From assembly GCA_016788205.1 (NCBI GenBank), contig JAEUTA010000030.1:1-64000 (forward strand): DNA of 64,000 nucleotides, given 5' to 3'. The position numbers were made by a program, and so were the translations under genes. The notes beneath the pieces were generated by a model. That model was not told where the DNA came from and ran no database searches. It saw only the letters and a list, made by a program, of their open reading frames with translations. The stretch is from Flavobacteriales bacterium. Lineage in GTDB: Bacteria > Bacteroidota > Bacteroidia > Flavobacteriales_F > PHOS-HE28. Shown piece after piece: positions 18,285-26,474 of this stretch (positions are counted from its first letter, which is position 1; every line of letters starts with the position of its first letter).

Positions 18285-19043
18285 ATGAAACTGCCGCGCT
18301 TCGTCGGGTTCCAATTGCACATTCTGCTCTGTACCACAATTGCCTCGGCGCAGTCTGATGCTGATTCCTTGGATTGGCCCATTCCCGTAGTCGACACGAT
18401 CCCACGTGGACAAGGCGGGCTGTTCCCGGAACTCGGATTCTTCTCAGCGGTTGATCCGAACGGTGTGTTTGTCGGACCTGTTCGCTTTTCCCCGCTGGGT
18501 GTCGAGGGCTATGTCAAGGAGGACATCTCCAATTGGTTCGGATACTACGGGGGGGCGGGCTGGCGCCATGTAGGGTTCCTACGAACCGTACCCGACACGT
18601 CGATCCAATACAAATACCGCACTTGGAATTTCTCGCTAAGTGCTGGTGTGACATTGGGAAGTCGGAACGGGTCGTACCTGTTCACGGGAATGACGCTGGA
18701 CATCCCCTTTCACTACAGGGAGAGACGGTTCGAGGGTGGAAATAAGGTAGATGCCTATGGTGCTTGGTTCAGTGGACGTACATATTTGACCGCCCCAGCG
18801 TTGGTGCTTGGCTATCGAACGCCATATCAAGTCTCCGTGAAGTTCATGTATTACCTGAACTCATTTTTCCGACCGCGAAGTCTTGAAGATTCAAGACGAG
18901 TTCATCTGACTGATAGTGATGGTTTCAATCCGCAGGTGGTGAGTGTTTCCGTCCAGATCGGACTTTTCCAGAAGGATGACCCACCTCGCTATGAGGTTTT
19001 TGGTGGACGCAAGCAGAGTGATCAGCATTGGTCCATGAGATGA
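18285..19043 (+). CDS. Secreted, probably outer-membrane, protein of unknown function
   Basis: A 252-residue protein. A signal peptide ends in TTIASAQS, followed by alternating aromatic and polar strands (WFGYYGGAGWRHVGF, YKYRTWNFSLSAGVTLGS, VSVSVQIGLFQKDD) that suggest a beta-barrel. No family recognised. The ATG at 18285 was chosen because it begins a clear signal peptide and lies just past the L9 terminator; an in-frame ATG further upstream would read through that terminator. By eye its base composition is somewhat lower in GC than neighbouring genes. Confidence 0.75.
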   Translation: MKLPRFVGFQLHILLCTTIASAQSDADSLDWPIPVVDTIPRGQGGLFPELGFFSAVDPNGVFVGPVRFSPLGVEGYVKEDISNWFGYYGGAGWRHVGFLRTVPDTSIQYKYRTWNFSLSAGVTLGSRNGSYLFTGMTLDIPFHYRERRFEGGNKVDAYGAWFSGRTYLTAPALVLGYRTPYQVSVKFMYYLNSFFRPRSLEDSRRVHLTDSDGFNPQVVSVSVQIGLFQKDDPPRYEVFGGRKQSDQHWSMR

Positions 19044-19055
19044 TCTTTTCAGCAC

Positions 19056-20159
19056 ATGCCCACCATCACCCACATCGACCTCTTCCCCCTCAGCATCCCG
19101 CTGAAGGCGCCTTTCGTCACCTCCCTGGGCGCGCTGGAAGCGGTGGAAAGCGTGATCGTGCGCATCACGACGAATGATAGTCTCGTTGGCTGGGGCGAAT
19201 GCAACCCGTTCTGGTCCATCAATGGCGAAACGCAGGAGACATGTTTGGCCGTTGGGAAGCACATCGCTAGGGTCTTGGTCGGTCACGATGCTACGGAGAT
19301 CGAAGGCCTCCATGGCAAGATGGACCGAATGATCTTCGCCAACAACAGCATCAAGAGCGCTTTCGACATCGCTTGCCACGACATCGCTGCGCAAGCCGCA
19401 GGATTGCCATTGTACCGATTCCTCGGCGGAGCAACAAAACGCCCACTGATCACGGACTATACCGTGAGCCTTGGCACCAAGGAAAAGATGGCGGCTGATG
19501 CACTGGTCATCATCCGCAACGGTTTCCAAGTGATCAAAGTGAAGCTGGGTGGCGGTGCGCAGGAGGACATCGAACGCATTCTGGCCATCCGCGCGGCTAT
19601 CGGCGAGGATGTCCCCTTGCGCATCGATGCCAACCAAGGCTGGTCACCCGAGCAGGCCGTCCTTGTGTTGAACGCATTGGGTGATGCGAACATCCAGCAT
19701 TGCGAAGAGCCCATTCCCCGTTGGCAGTTCATGGAGATGCGTCGCGTGAAGGAAGCCTCACCGATCCCCATCATGGCCGACGAAAGTTGCTGCGATCATA
19801 ACGACGCCGGGCGTCTGATAGACCTCGGTGCATGTCAGCGCTTCAACATCAAGCTGGGCAAGAGCGGCGGGCTCTTTAAGGCGAAGAGGATCATCGCGTT
19901 GGCTGAGGCTGCTGGTTTGGAAGTGCAGATCGGTGGTTTCCTCGAATCACGCCTGGCGTGGACCGCTGCAGCTCACCTTGCGTTGACCAGCAATGCCGTC
20001 CGCTTCTGCGATATGGATACGCCGCTCATGTTCACCGCTGATCCGGTGCAAGGCGGGCTCACTTACGGAGCAGGTGGTTCCATCACCGTGCCTTCCACGG
20101 TCGGGCTTGGCGCTTCGATCGATCCGTCCTACTTGCGCGGCGTCATCGAAGTGCGCTGA
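19056..20159 (+). CDS. Enolase-superfamily enzyme, dipeptide epimerase / muconate-cycloisomerase-like
   Basis: A 367-residue enzyme. The capping domain contains GWGECNPFWSINGETQET. The barrel carries the KxK motif (VIKVKLG), metal ligands D in RIDANQGW, E in HCEEPIP and D in MADES, and the second catalytic lysine in FNIKLGKSGG. These are the residues of the MLE subgroup, such as L-Ala-D/L-Glu epimerases of peptidoglycan recycling. Substrate cannot be fixed from sequence, but dipeptide epimerisation is the most common role in Bacteroidota. It starts 12 nt after the preceding secreted-protein gene. Confidence 0.85.
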   Translation: MPTITHIDLFPLSIPLKAPFVTSLGALEAVESVIVRITTNDSLVGWGECNPFWSINGETQETCLAVGKHIARVLVGHDATEIEGLHGKMDRMIFANNSIKSAFDIACHDIAAQAAGLPLYRFLGGATKRPLITDYTVSLGTKEKMAADALVIIRNGFQVIKVKLGGGAQEDIERILAIRAAIGEDVPLRIDANQGWSPEQAVLVLNALGDANIQHCEEPIPRWQFMEMRRVKEASPIPIMADESCCDHNDAGRLIDLGACQRFNIKLGKSGGLFKAKRIIALAEAAGLEVQIGGFLESRLAWTAAAHLALTSNAVRFCDMDTPLMFTADPVQGGLTYGAGGSITVPSTVGLGASIDPSYLRGVIEVR

Positions 20160-20161
20160 TC

Positions 20162-21181
20162 TTACATGAGGATGTTGTGCTGCGGCTTCAGCGGCTCGGG
20201 GATGTTCGTCTCACCCAGCATCTCGCGCAGGTCGATCTCAATGGTGCGTGTCATCGCGGTGATGGGCACGTCGTTCGCGCTGCCTTCGAAGGGGTTCTCC
20301 GTGCTCTCGCCGATTCGTTCCATCATGATGAAGACCCACGCCACCACGGCGGTGAACGGGATCGTGAGCCACACGAAATGCTCACCCAGCTTGGCGAATT
20401 CACCCAGGATGCCGAACGGGATCATGCCATTGAAGAGGCGCACGAACATCAGGTTCAGCGTGGCGTATTGGCGCGGGTAGGGGAAGTTCTTGATGCGCTC
20501 GCACTTGCCTTGCTGGCCGTAGAGGTCCACCAGCATGTTCTGCATCTCTACATGCCGAAGCTCGTGGATCAAGCCTTTCGCATGCAGCTCGCGCAGGTCG
20601 CGTGATTGTTGTGCGATGAGTTGCGTGGCCACGTTGCTCTTCGATAGAACGAGCGCCTTCTCGTCGTTGCCGATCAATCCGGTCAAGGCGTCTGCAAGTT
20701 TGTTGCCGTCCTGTTCATCCACGGTGTATTTCGTGCGGAACTCCCGGTTGTACACCTTGATCATGTGCTCCCAGGCCCGCGGCGCCCGCAGTTGGAACCG
20801 GAGGGCATGCAACCACGCGATGTGCCGATGGATGAGCCGTGTACGTGCCGCGCGTACATCCGCTTCGTCCACGTTCCCACCCACTGGGGCGGTCACGAAG
20901 TCCAACGCCATGATGGCCCAGGAGCGGCTGCTGTTCACGATGGCGCCGTAGATCTGGCGTGCCTCCCAAAGCCTGTTGTACGTGGCGTTGTTCTTGAAGC
21001 CCACGATGAAGGCCACGGCCGTGGCGATGGCCGCGATCGGTACCCACGGCAGGGTGAGCCACGTCCAGCCCACTATCGCGTAGAGCACCGTAGGGATCGC
21101 GCCCCAGACGAGATAGAATAAGATGTCCCGGCGCGTCCAGTACATCACCTCGGTCCATGTGAATCGGCGTCCTGCGTGCAT
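20162..21181 (-). CDS. Bestrophin-family anion channel protein
   Basis: A 339-residue membrane protein. WTEVMYWTRRDILFYLVWG and VGFKNNATYNRLWEARQIYGAIVN are diagnostic of the prokaryotic bestrophin (RFP-TM/UPF0187) family, which forms pentameric channels. Four hydrophobic segments are visible, and the C-terminus ends DLREMLGETNIPEPLKPQHNIL. Transcribed just downstream of the Na+/H+ antiporter gene on the same strand (4-nt gap), so the two may act together in ion homeostasis. It converges with the enolase-family gene. Confidence 0.92.
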   Translation of the reverse strand: MHAGRRFTWTEVMYWTRRDILFYLVWGAIPTVLYAIVGWTWLTLPWVPIAAIATAVAFIVGFKNNATYNRLWEARQIYGAIVNSSRSWAIMALDFVTAPVGGNVDEADVRAARTRLIHRHIAWLHALRFQLRAPRAWEHMIKVYNREFRTKYTVDEQDGNKLADALTGLIGNDEKALVLSKSNVATQLIAQQSRDLRELHAKGLIHELRHVEMQNMLVDLYGQQGKCERIKNFPYPRQYATLNLMFVRLFNGMIPFGILGEFAKLGEHFVWLTIPFTAVVAWVFIMMERIGESTENPFEGSANDVPITAMTRTIEIDLREMLGETNIPEPLKPQHNILM

Positions 21182-21185
21182 GTGC

Positions 21186-22778
21186 TCAGTTGTTCAGGCG
21201 TGCTTGTTCCAGATCCAGTTTGCTTTCCATCTTCCGCAATAGCTCATGGTCGAACGTGCGTTCACTGCGGGCTTTCAACAACGCGCCACGTTGGGCGGCC
21301 ATCACCATGCCGAGCAGTTCCCGTTCCGCTATGCTGTTCTTTTCAGACGGTGATCCTTCTGCCCGTTGGATATCCTCCAGTTCGCGGATGTACGTGGTCT
21401 CGAGTTCGGCGAAATGATCTAGCACCTCTTGGATCTTGGTATCGCGTTCGGGTATGGCGCTCAGCCGATCCACTACAGCGTGCACCATGCGTTTGCGCAG
21501 GATCAATTCCTGTTCTTCTTCTGGCAAGTGGTGATCCACTTCCACCAGTTTCAGCCTGCGCACCAACCAAGGCAAGGTGAGCCCTTGACCGACCAGCGTG
21601 ACGAGGATCACCACGAAGGTCATCACGAGGATCGTTCCGCGCATGGGGAAGGGTTCTCCAGTATCTAGCAGATGCGGAATGGAAAGTGCCGACGCGAGGG
21701 AAACCACACCGCGCATGCCGGCCCAGCCCAGCACGGTGGCCAGGCGGAAGTCCCCGGCGGGAGTTCGCTCCAGATCGCCCCGGAAGAGGAGACGGGCCAG
21801 CCAAGTGCCCACGTACATCCACCCAAAGCGAACGGCGATCACCACTGCGCTTACCAGAAGACCGTAGAGGATCGCCGATCGCAATTCGCCGTGACCCAGA
21901 CCGGCCACGATATCCGGAAGGTCCAGACCGATCAGGATGAAGACCAGCCCGTTGAGCATGAAGATCAAGGTGGACCAAACGCTGTACGCTTGGATGCGCG
22001 CCTTGTGGTCCAGGAACGCATGCGAACGGTAGGAGAGGAAGAGGCCACCACTGACCACGCTGAGCACACCGCTTGTATGGAACTCTTCCGCGATGATGTA
22101 CATGAGGTAGGGTGACATCAGCGTCATGGCCGTGTCGATGCTGGGCGTGGTGGGCAGCAGCTTGTGTGCGAAGTACATCACATGCGCCAAAGCGAGTCCG
22201 ACGGCGATGCCGCCCAGCGCAAGGAGGAAGAACTGTCCCACGGCTTCCCCCATGGAGAACTGCCCGGTGAGGACCGCGACCAACGCGAAACGGAATACGA
22301 TCAGTGAACTGGCGTCGTTCACAAGGCTTTCACCTTCCAGCAACGTGGTGGCACGTTTCGGGATGGGCAACCCTTTCAGCACGGAAGTCGCTGCCACGGC
22401 ATCCGGTGGACTGATGATCCCACCGAGCAGGAAGCCCATGGCCAGCGTGAAGCCGGGTATCATCCAAGAGGTGAACAGGCCCACCACTAACGACGTGAGG
22501 AATACCAACCCGAAGGCGAGCATGCTGATGCTGCGGCGCCATTTCCAGAACTGGTGCCAGTTGGTGAACCAGGCTGCTTCATACAACAAGGGCGGCAGGA
22601 AGATGAGGAAGATGAGTTCCGGATCGATGTGTACGTGCGGAATGCCGGGTACGAACGCGATCAACAAGCCACCGATCACCAACAGGATGGGATAGGCAAT
22701 GCGCAGCTTGGGGCTCAACAGTGTGAGCAACGACACCGCGAAGAGCAAGCCGAGGACGAGTAGGATGTCTTGGTGCAT
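21186..22778 (-). CDS. Na+/H+ antiporter, CPA1 (NhaP-like) family
   Basis: A 530-residue inner-membrane antiporter with about 12 helices. FLPPLLYEAAW, GIISPPDAVAATSVLKGL and LLEGESLVNDASSLIVFRF (with the Asn-Asp pair) are the cation-binding motifs of CPA1. A soluble C-terminal tail of about 130 residues follows (RRLKLVEVDHHLPEEEQEL...), probably regulatory. I chose the internal ATG (MHQDILLV), which does not overlap the preceding gene; an upstream TTG (22805) would overlap the DoxX-like gene. It is part of a unidirectional cluster methyltransferase - DoxX-like - antiporter - bestrophin. Confidence 0.92.
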   Translation of the reverse strand: MHQDILLVLGLLFAVSLLTLLSPKLRIAYPILLVIGGLLIAFVPGIPHVHIDPELIFLIFLPPLLYEAAWFTNWHQFWKWRRSISMLAFGLVFLTSLVVGLFTSWMIPGFTLAMGFLLGGIISPPDAVAATSVLKGLPIPKRATTLLEGESLVNDASSLIVFRFALVAVLTGQFSMGEAVGQFFLLALGGIAVGLALAHVMYFAHKLLPTTPSIDTAMTLMSPYLMYIIAEEFHTSGVLSVVSGGLFLSYRSHAFLDHKARIQAYSVWSTLIFMLNGLVFILIGLDLPDIVAGLGHGELRSAILYGLLVSAVVIAVRFGWMYVGTWLARLLFRGDLERTPAGDFRLATVLGWAGMRGVVSLASALSIPHLLDTGEPFPMRGTILVMTFVVILVTLVGQGLTLPWLVRRLKLVEVDHHLPEEEQELILRKRMVHAVVDRLSAIPERDTKIQEVLDHFAELETTYIRELEDIQRAEGSPSEKNSIAERELLGMVMAAQRGALLKARSERTFDHELLRKMESKLDLEQARLNN

Positions 22779-22785
22779 GCCGCTC

Positions 22786-23154
22786 TTATGCCGCTCGTTC
22801 CGCAAAAGGATGGCCCAACCACAGGATCATGAATCCCAGTGCGATCACCCACACCTCTTTCACGAAGGCCATCAGGTCGCGCATGTTGATGAACTGCACC
22901 AGCAGGAACATCACCACACCCATGTTGAGCCAACTGCCCCAGACGAAGGTCCTCGGATGGAACATCATCAAGCAGCCTACGAAGCCGATGACACCGAGCA
23001 CTTGTCGCAACACCGGTGCAGTTCCGAAGGGCTCGAAGAACTTCACCATGGCTTCGCTGTTGGTCATCATGCCCCAACCGGCGCGCAAACTCATCCAAGC
23101 CATGAAGAGGATGAGGAGCCCACTGAGGATGCGAAGTGCGGTATTCATATCCAT
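22786..23154 (-). CDS. DoxX-like small membrane protein
   Basis: A 122-residue protein with four predicted transmembrane segments (LRILSGLLILFMAWMSL, LRQVLGVIGFVGCLMMF, GSWLNMGVVMFLLVQF, VWVIALGFMILWLG). Size and layout match DoxX-like proteins, some of which are respiratory or redox partner subunits, but no decisive motif is present. MDMNTALRIL was taken as the start because it begins 11 nt after the methyltransferase stop; longer in-frame starts would lie inside that gene. Function unknown. Confidence 0.7.
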   Translation of the reverse strand: MDMNTALRILSGLLILFMAWMSLRAGWGMMTNSEAMVKFFEPFGTAPVLRQVLGVIGFVGCLMMFHPRTFVWGSWLNMGVVMFLLVQFINMRDLMAFVKEVWVIALGFMILWLGHPFAERAA

Positions 23155-23164
23155 TTCATCTTGG

Positions 23165-23710
23165 TCATCGTGGGTTTGAAGATGCGACACGCCGCGCAAA
23201 GGCCGCATACAGATCACCGCGGTCATAAGCGGAAGGTCGTGCACCCAGACGTTCCGGCACGCTGTACCCATGCTGCGGAAGAAGCGCGATGGAGCGCTGA
23301 AAGCTCACCGGGAAAGGAACCCAAGTGTGTACGGGCACATCCGTATCGTATTCCACGAGTAGGAGGGAGCCTTGTTCTGCCAGTGCCTTGTTCGTCGCCG
23401 AAAGAAGGATCCCCTGATCCTTCACGAAGTGCAGGGCGTTGGCCATCACGATCCCATCAAGAGACGTTGGCAAGGGCGCTCGCAGGAAGTCCGCTTGTTG
23501 GGTGGTGATGCGGACACCGTTGTGCGTGTCGGGAATGTGCCGCAGCGCGAAGGCGTTCATGTCCCACGCCAGGATACTGCTGCCTGCTGGTAACAGCTCC
23601 GCTAGGGCCAGTGTGAAGGTGCCGCCCCCACAACCCAGATCGACCCAGCGTTGTGGACCCGCTGACAATGGCAACCGGCCGATCAGCGTTCGTGCTTCTT
23701 CGATGGTCAT
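23165..23710 (-). CDS. SAM-dependent methyltransferase (class I)
   Basis: A 181-residue protein with the SAM-binding motif I WVDLGCGGGTFTLALA (about 22-37), an acidic residue in ILAWDMNAFAL (motif II) and LDGIVMANALHFVKD (motif IV region). It looks like a short Methyltransf_25-type enzyme; the substrate is unknown. It begins after the terminator at 23733-23764 and heads the cluster that runs into the antiporter and bestrophin genes. Confidence 0.85.
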   Translation of the reverse strand: MTIEEARTLIGRLPLSAGPQRWVDLGCGGGTFTLALAELLPAGSSILAWDMNAFALRHIPDTHNGVRITTQQADFLRAPLPTSLDGIVMANALHFVKDQGILLSATNKALAEQGSLLLVEYDTDVPVHTWVPFPVSFQRSIALLPQHGYSVPERLGARPSAYDRGDLYAAFARRVASSNPR

Positions 23711-23732
23711 GGCAGAATGTAACGTGCCTCAA

Positions 23733-23764
23733 CGAAGAAGCCCGGATCACTCCGGGCTTCTTCG
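23733..23764 (-). terminator. Terminator between the Gly-rich small gene and the methyltransferase gene
   Basis: CGAAGAAGCCCGGA-TCAC-TCCGGGCTTCTTCG, a perfect 14-bp stem 16 bp beyond the stop of the gene at 23780. Confidence 0.85.
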
Positions 23765-23779
23765 CCGATGGATACTGGT

Positions 23780-24067
23780 TCACTTCTTCCCCAGCATGTT
23801 CTTGATGAGGCCGATGATCGCCAGCAACACGCCACCGCCCACACCGCCGCCGGCGATGTTGCTCACGATGTTGCCGATATCCATACCGGCGCTTTCGCCG
23901 CCAACGCCCAGCAAGCCTTGCAGGATGGTGCCGCCCAATCCGCCGCCGAGGATACCGACGATGGAGTTTCCAAGCGTGCCCAGGCTTAGGTTCTTCAGTG
24001 CGGCCCCTGCTGCATTGCCGCCAATGGCGCCGCTTACGAGTTGAATGATCAAGGGTAGTATGTCCAT
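23780..24067 (-). CDS. Gly-rich hydrophobic small protein, unknown function
   Basis: A 95-residue protein almost wholly of small hydrophobic residues (LVSGAIGGNAAGAALKN, IVGILGGGLGGTILQGLLG, IAGGGVGGGVLLAIIGLIKN). It has glycine-zipper-like repeats and a basic end (MLGKK). Such proteins occur in Bacteroidota and Proteobacteria without assigned function; they may insert in membranes. No signal peptide is visible. Standing alone with its own terminator, it is divergent from the copper-related operon. Confidence 0.7.
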   Translation of the reverse strand: MDILPLIIQLVSGAIGGNAAGAALKNLSLGTLGNSIVGILGGGLGGTILQGLLGVGGESAGMDIGNIVSNIAGGGVGGGVLLAIIGLIKNMLGKK

Positions 24068-24144
24068 GGTTCTGGTGGTTTTCAGTTTGGACGCAGGGAG
24101 GGCTCCTATGTCACTTGTCTACATCCGTGTGTTCCGACGGGCTG

Positions 24145-24152
24145 TACCTTGC
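24145..24152 (+). promoter_or_regulatory. -7 box of the CxGxC / MbnP operon
   Basis: TACCTTGC, with mismatches to TAnnTTTG at the last two positions, ends 6 nt before the ATG at 24159. Confidence 0.4.
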
Positions 24153-24158
24153 ACCCGA

Positions 24159-24533
24159 ATGCGTCGGCTCTTCGCCTGCCTTGTCCTACTGATACTTGGT
24201 GTTGTACACCTGGCTCCACTGGCCGTATTGGTGCAGTTCCATGTTGACCGCGCTCATATCGAACAGGAGCTTTGCGTGCAGCGCGAAGTGATGGCTGAGA
24301 TGCGCACCTGCCATGGTGAATGCCAGTTGAGCAAACGGTTCAAAGTGCTGGAGCGAAGTGCCGAGCAGGAGTTCCCCATGAAGCGCATCGAAAGCCGTTA
24401 TGAACCACTGGTCGATCTGACCGAGGGTGATGCGTATTTTGAACAGGGGTCTTTCGTCCTGGTGTATCCTGAACTGATCGTCACACCGATCGATCGCACC
24501 GTGCCTGCGTCGGATCCTGTGCCTTGGGCCTGA
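24159..24533 (+). CDS. Small CxGxC-containing membrane protein, putative metal-related
   Basis: A 124-residue protein. An N-terminal hydrophobic helix (LFACLVLLILGVVHLAPLAVLVQF) is followed by ELCVQREVMAEMRTCHGECQLSKRFK. The C-x-G-x-C-x-L-x-K pattern is a feature of a Bacteroidota protein often found near copper or metal transport genes (recollection, not proven). The rest is unassigned. It is the first gene of a three-gene unit with a CDVCG outer-membrane protein and MbnP. An earlier in-frame ATG exists, but the helix starts here and a -7 box lies 6 nt upstream. Confidence 0.7.
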   Translation: MRRLFACLVLLILGVVHLAPLAVLVQFHVDRAHIEQELCVQREVMAEMRTCHGECQLSKRFKVLERSAEQEFPMKRIESRYEPLVDLTEGDAYFEQGSFVLVYPELIVTPIDRTVPASDPVPWA

Positions 24534-24614
24534 TCCGGACAGCCTGCCTCTCTATCCTGCGGTTTAGCAGGACCGGACGCGGGTATTCGCATCGGATCCT
24601 TTCACTCGATCTCA

Positions 24615-25568
24615 ATGACCAGAATTCTGGCCGCATGGCTTTCGCTATGCTTGCCGTTCGTCGCCGACGCTTGTGATGTCTGCGGCATTTTCCTCGGGGT
24701 GCAACCGAACGATAGACGCAGCACCATCGGGCTGTTCTACCGCAGCCGTGTGATGGAAGGCACCACACAACTCCCGCTCACGTCGCATCTTCTAACCGCC
24801 AAACACGGCGGACAGGTTCACGATGTGCCGCACGAAGTGGTACCCATGATGGAAGTGGTGAACGTGGTGGAGCTACGCGCCGACCTACGTATCCGTCAAC
24901 GCTTCTTCCTGCTTGCCAGCGTGCCGTTCACGAACACCTACCGCAGCGTGAACAATTACCAGGTGCTGGATGCGTATGGAGTGGGGGATGCCTTCGCCAT
25001 GCTGCGCTACCAGCTTGTGAACACCAAGTGCAAGACGGAAGTGCCGCCGTTCGTTCACCGCCTGCTCTTCGGTGCCGGTGTGAAAGCGCCGCTGGGGCGC
25101 AACGACCTGCGTGTGGACGATGAGCTGGTGAGCCCCGATGTGCAATTGGGCACCGGTTCTTGGGATGCACTCGTTTCCTTGGAATACTCAGTGCGCCACG
25201 GCCGGACAGGGGGCGGCGTAAGTGCCTTGGCCCGCTTCAACAACGCGAACCCGGCGGGTTACCAGCTGGGTCATGGCTTCAGCACCACGGCCGAGGTCTT
25301 CCACCGCATCGGTAACGATACCCTCAGTTTCGCTCCGGCCATCGGTGGCTATGCCGAATGGATGGCGCACGATAAGGTCCAAGGTGCCGCGGACCACGGA
25401 ACGGGCGGCACCACCGTCTTCTCCCATACCGGTGTGCGGGTGTGGTGGAAGCGACTTTCTTTCTCCGCGTACTACCAGCATGCCCTGCTGAACAACGAGG
25501 GCGAGTTCATCACACCCACGCGACAACGTGTCGTGGCAGGGGTGACATTCAACATCAACAACAACTGA
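24615..25568 (+). CDS. Secreted beta-barrel-like protein with N-terminal CDVCG motif
   Basis: A 317-residue protein. A signal peptide ends at VADA, followed at once by CDVCGIFLG, a CxxC pair. The rest looks like an outer-membrane transporter or 'MetA-pathway of phenol degradation'-like barrel (GVGDAFAMLRYQL, PFVHRLLFGAGVKAPLGRNDL, GTGSWDALVSLEYSVR, ending VVAGVTFNIN). The CxxC could bind a metal or redox partner. It lies in the same operon as MbnP (1-nt gap), so an envelope step of copper handling is plausible (inference). Confidence 0.75.
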   Translation: MTRILAAWLSLCLPFVADACDVCGIFLGVQPNDRRSTIGLFYRSRVMEGTTQLPLTSHLLTAKHGGQVHDVPHEVVPMMEVVNVVELRADLRIRQRFFLLASVPFTNTYRSVNNYQVLDAYGVGDAFAMLRYQLVNTKCKTEVPPFVHRLLFGAGVKAPLGRNDLRVDDELVSPDVQLGTGSWDALVSLEYSVRHGRTGGGVSALARFNNANPAGYQLGHGFSTTAEVFHRIGNDTLSFAPAIGGYAEWMAHDKVQGAADHGTGGTTVFSHTGVRVWWKRLSFSAYYQHALLNNEGEFITPTRQRVVAGVTFNINNN

Positions 25569-25569
25569 A

Positions 25570-26343
25570 ATGACATCAACGAAACTCGCGATCCTGGCCT
25601 CCATGGCCATCGCGTTCACGGCTTGCAAGAAGGACGAGGAGGCACCTGCACCATCCGGAGGAGGCACAGCCCCCACCACCGGCACGGCGGAAATTTCCTT
25701 CAACCTCTATCATGGTACTGTGCCGTTCGATCTGGCCGCACTCTACAATGATGGTTCTGGACACGCCATCCGGTTCTCTAAAGTGAAATTCTATGTGTCC
25801 AATGTTCACCTCACCGATCACGTCGATAATGTACTGGCCCATTTTGAGGACACCTACATCCTGGTGGATGCCGCCAATGCAGATAATACGTTCACGCTGG
25901 GGCCCTTGGATCCGGCTGAAGTACACCATGCCGAGATCACATTGGGCCTTGGGCCGGAGGTGAACAATACCGACCCGTTGACCGTGGAGGCACCGCTGAA
26001 CGACCCGGACATGATGTGGGCCTGGAGCACGAGCGCTGGCCGGATGTTCTTGAAGATGGAGGGTCGCGTGGATGCGAACGGGGATGGGGATGTGGAAGAT
26101 GTGGAAGATGTGGATTTCATGTACCACTGCTTGAACCTGAACAACGATCTCTTGCGTGAAGTGGAGGTACACGTCCATGCTGATGTGGCGGCCGGTGCCA
26201 CCGCTACGCTCAATACCAAAGTGGACCTGCAGGTGCTGCTGTCCAGTCTCAACTTGATCGCCTATCCCGAGGCGATGGACGGTGGAGCACAATGCGCGTT
26301 GGCCATGGATAGTCTGGCCACTTCGATCAGCGAGATCGAATAG
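25570..26343 (+). CDS. MbnP-family copper-binding lipoprotein
   Basis: A 257-residue lipoprotein. An SPII signal ends in AIAFTACKKDEE. The mature domain has FNLYHGTVPFDLAALYNDGSGHAIRFSKVKFYVSNVHLT and a late segment with DANGDGDVEDVEDVDF. The FYVSN core is typical of the MbnP-like domain known from methanobactin operons, where MbnP with the MbnH peroxidase oxidises a tryptophan to make a Cu(I) site. No MbnH/cytochrome peroxidase gene is adjacent. A 9-bp tandem word (GATGTGGAA) runs three times at 26089-26115, giving the VED repeats. Closed by a terminator. Confidence 0.85.
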   Translation: MTSTKLAILASMAIAFTACKKDEEAPAPSGGGTAPTTGTAEISFNLYHGTVPFDLAALYNDGSGHAIRFSKVKFYVSNVHLTDHVDNVLAHFEDTYILVDAANADNTFTLGPLDPAEVHHAEITLGLGPEVNNTDPLTVEAPLNDPDMMWAWSTSAGRMFLKMEGRVDANGDGDVEDVEDVDFMYHCLNLNNDLLREVEVHVHADVAAGATATLNTKVDLQVLLSSLNLIAYPEAMDGGAQCALAMDSLATSISEIE

Positions 26344-26361
26344 TGCGCGGAAGGTGTGAGG

Positions 26362-26390
26362 AACAGGGCCGCTAGCGGCCCTGTTTTTCG
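26362..26390 (+). terminator. Terminator of the MbnP operon
   Basis: AACAGGGCCGC-TA-GCGGCCCTGTT (26362-26385), an 11-bp stem followed by TTTCG. Confidence 0.85.
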
Positions 26391-26422
26391 TTAGGCCTGT
26401 TCGTAACCATGCTGGCGAAAAT

Positions 26423-26454
26423 TCGCTAGAAGGTCCCCAGCCCACTACCTTCGC
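26423..26454 (+). promoter_or_regulatory. Promoter of the aconitase gene
   Basis: TTCG (26423-26426), a 20-bp spacer and TACCTTCG (26447-26454), one mismatch each to TTTG and TAnnTTTG. The ATG lies 20 nt downstream. Confidence 0.45.
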
Positions 26455-26474
26455 GCTGCGAATCAGCACCTACC

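Noticed and set aside
24555..24572. Hairpin TCCTGC-GGTTTA-GCAGGA before the CDVCG gene as an attenuator
   Set aside because: The 6-bp stem is short, without a run of U; chance occurrence is likely.
26089..26115. Triple GATGTGGAA word in the MbnP gene as a contingency repeat
   Set aside because: The 9-bp unit stays in frame whatever its copy number, and three copies are too few to infer phase variation.
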